7,093 nucleotides of DNA from Bacteroidota bacterium. Lineage in GTDB: Bacteria > Bacteroidota > Bacteroidia > Chitinophagales > Chitinophagaceae. The notes under the pieces are model-generated. The model worked only from the letters and a program-made list of their open reading frames with translations, had not been told where the DNA came from and made no database searches. How positions within the stretch are numbered: the first letter of the stretch is position 1; each line of letters begins with the position of its first letter. The stretch spans positions 1 through 7,093 of the forward strand of contig JAEZAY010000370.1 in NCBI GenBank assembly GCA_023427575.1. Direction: 5' to 3'. Below, piece after piece: positions 6,365 to 7,093 of the stretch. The position numbers and the translations under genes are program-made.

Positions 6365-7093
6365 ATGAATTCAGTTTTTAAAAAACTTCCGCTTCCGGCA
6401 AAACTTGCTTTAATCGGTCTGATCCCGGTTGCCCTTTTGCTATATTTTGCTTCGCAGATCCATATCGAAAAAACGGAACGATTAAAGATCCTCGATGCCA
6501 TCAACAGCCAGATCACAAAATCTTCTACCATCTCGAAGTTGATCAACGACGTACAGATAGAACGCCGGGCCAGTTTCACCTTTGCGCTGAGAAACATGGA
6601 AGCGGCCGCACTCTATTATGCCCGCCAGCGAACCGACTCCTCACTGGTAAGGTTATCATCCCTTCCCGGGTTTAAAATGGAAGAGTTCAGGTCTTATAGC
6701 CTGCTCGACAGCCTGAACAATAAACGCCATGGAATTGATCGTAAAATAACCACCCCGCAGCAGGTGATGGAATATTATACGAATCTGATCCTTCGTCTCA
6801 ATACCTTGTCAACACTTAACCTGGAGGATCTTGTCTTTCTGAAAGGTGTTAATAATGATCTCACCGATCAGCGACTTCTTACCGATATGGCGACCCAGCT
6901 GGGACTGGTGAGAGCAAACGTGTATTACGAAATGTATGTTCGCGAAAATTCGGAAAAAATGCTTTCCGATCTGCAGACAAATTATTTCCTTTATAAAAGC
7001 TATTATCAGGAATTTCTGGCCAAGGCTGATTCTAATCTTATTGCGGAGTTTAACAAATACCAAAGCTCGGGGCAACTGAACAAAGTACTGGCA
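6365..7093 (+). CDS. Membrane sensor with nitrate/nitrite-sensing (NIT) domain, 3' end outside the window
   Basis: An open frame of 243 codons runs off the right edge. Residues about 13-32 (LALIGLIPVALLLYFASQI) form one hydrophobic membrane helix after a short basic tail. The rest is a predicted all-helical extracytoplasmic region resembling the NIT domain: DVQIERRAS (62-70) matches the QxERG-type motif, RQRTD (87-91) the R-x-TD motif, and LGLVRANVYYEM (179-190) a late-helix Arg. In NasR, two such arginines bind nitrate or nitrite; R67 or R68 and R183 are the likely counterparts by my reading. Such proteins usually continue with a second membrane helix, HAMP and a histidine kinase, often with receivers, but that part is not visible. 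The start is the ATG of MNSVFKK, without a Shine-Dalgarno. A near -7 box TATCTTTT at 6332-6339 could add transcription, but co-transcription with the upstream kinase is more likely. Confidence 0.85.
   Translation, partial: MNSVFKKLPLPAKLALIGLIPVALLLYFASQIHIEKTERLKILDAINSQITKSSTISKLINDVQIERRASFTFALRNMEAAALYYARQRTDSSLVRLSSLPGFKMEEFRSYSLLDSLNNKRHGIDRKITTPQQVMEYYTNLILRLNTLSTLNLEDLVFLKGVNNDLTDQRLLTDMATQLGLVRANVYYEMYVRENSEKMLSDLQTNYFLYKSYYQEFLAKADSNLIAEFNKYQSSGQLNKVLA

Noticed and set aside
6809..7075. Open frame of 88 codons on the minus strand near the right edge
   Set aside because: The plus-strand frame through the same region continues the NIT-domain protein without a stop to the window end, which explains the coding signal.

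Overview
The window looks like a chromosomal segment from a member of the Bacteroidota (Bacteroidetes), possibly a Chitinophagales or Cytophagales relative. Three things suggest this: Shine-Dalgarno-like sequences are weak or absent before most starts; two exact matches to the Bacteroidota -7 promoter element TAnnTTTG precede plus-strand genes; and the gene families (trehalose synthase/maltokinase fusion, pirin, DUF3072 miniprotein, receiver-PAS kinase beside a NIT-domain sensor) are typical of that phylum. The genus is not determined. There are no RNA genes, mobile elements, CRISPR arrays or large repeats.

Layout. Positions 53-3367 (minus) encode a two-domain trehalose/maltose enzyme: an N-terminal GH13 trehalose synthase joined to a C-terminal maltokinase-like domain. 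A downstream minus-strand gene may begin at the very left edge (1-17). A 187-bp divergent spacer separates this gene from a plus-strand pirin gene (3555-4403) and holds a TAnnTTTG box pointing at pirin. The pirin gene runs tail-to-tail into a minus-strand DUF3072 small-protein gene (4400-4639); the two stop codons share the tetranucleotide TTAA. A 114-bp divergent spacer follows. Then come two plus-strand signal-transduction genes 33 bp apart: a receiver-PAS-histidine kinase (4754-6331), whose -7 box lies 4 bp before its ATG, and a membrane sensor with a nitrate/nitrite-sensing (NIT) domain (from 6365), cut off by the right edge.

How the genes may work together. The left part is carbohydrate storage and stress metabolism: trehalose to maltose to maltose-1-phosphate, which normally feeds GlgE glucan synthesis, though GlgE is not in view. 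The right part is a candidate two-protein phosphorelay. The most notable single observation is that the maltokinase domain has Asn where the catalytic-loop Asp of the HGD motif is expected, so its kinase activity is in question while the trehalose synthase half keeps all its catalytic residues. I saw no wholly new multi-gene system here.
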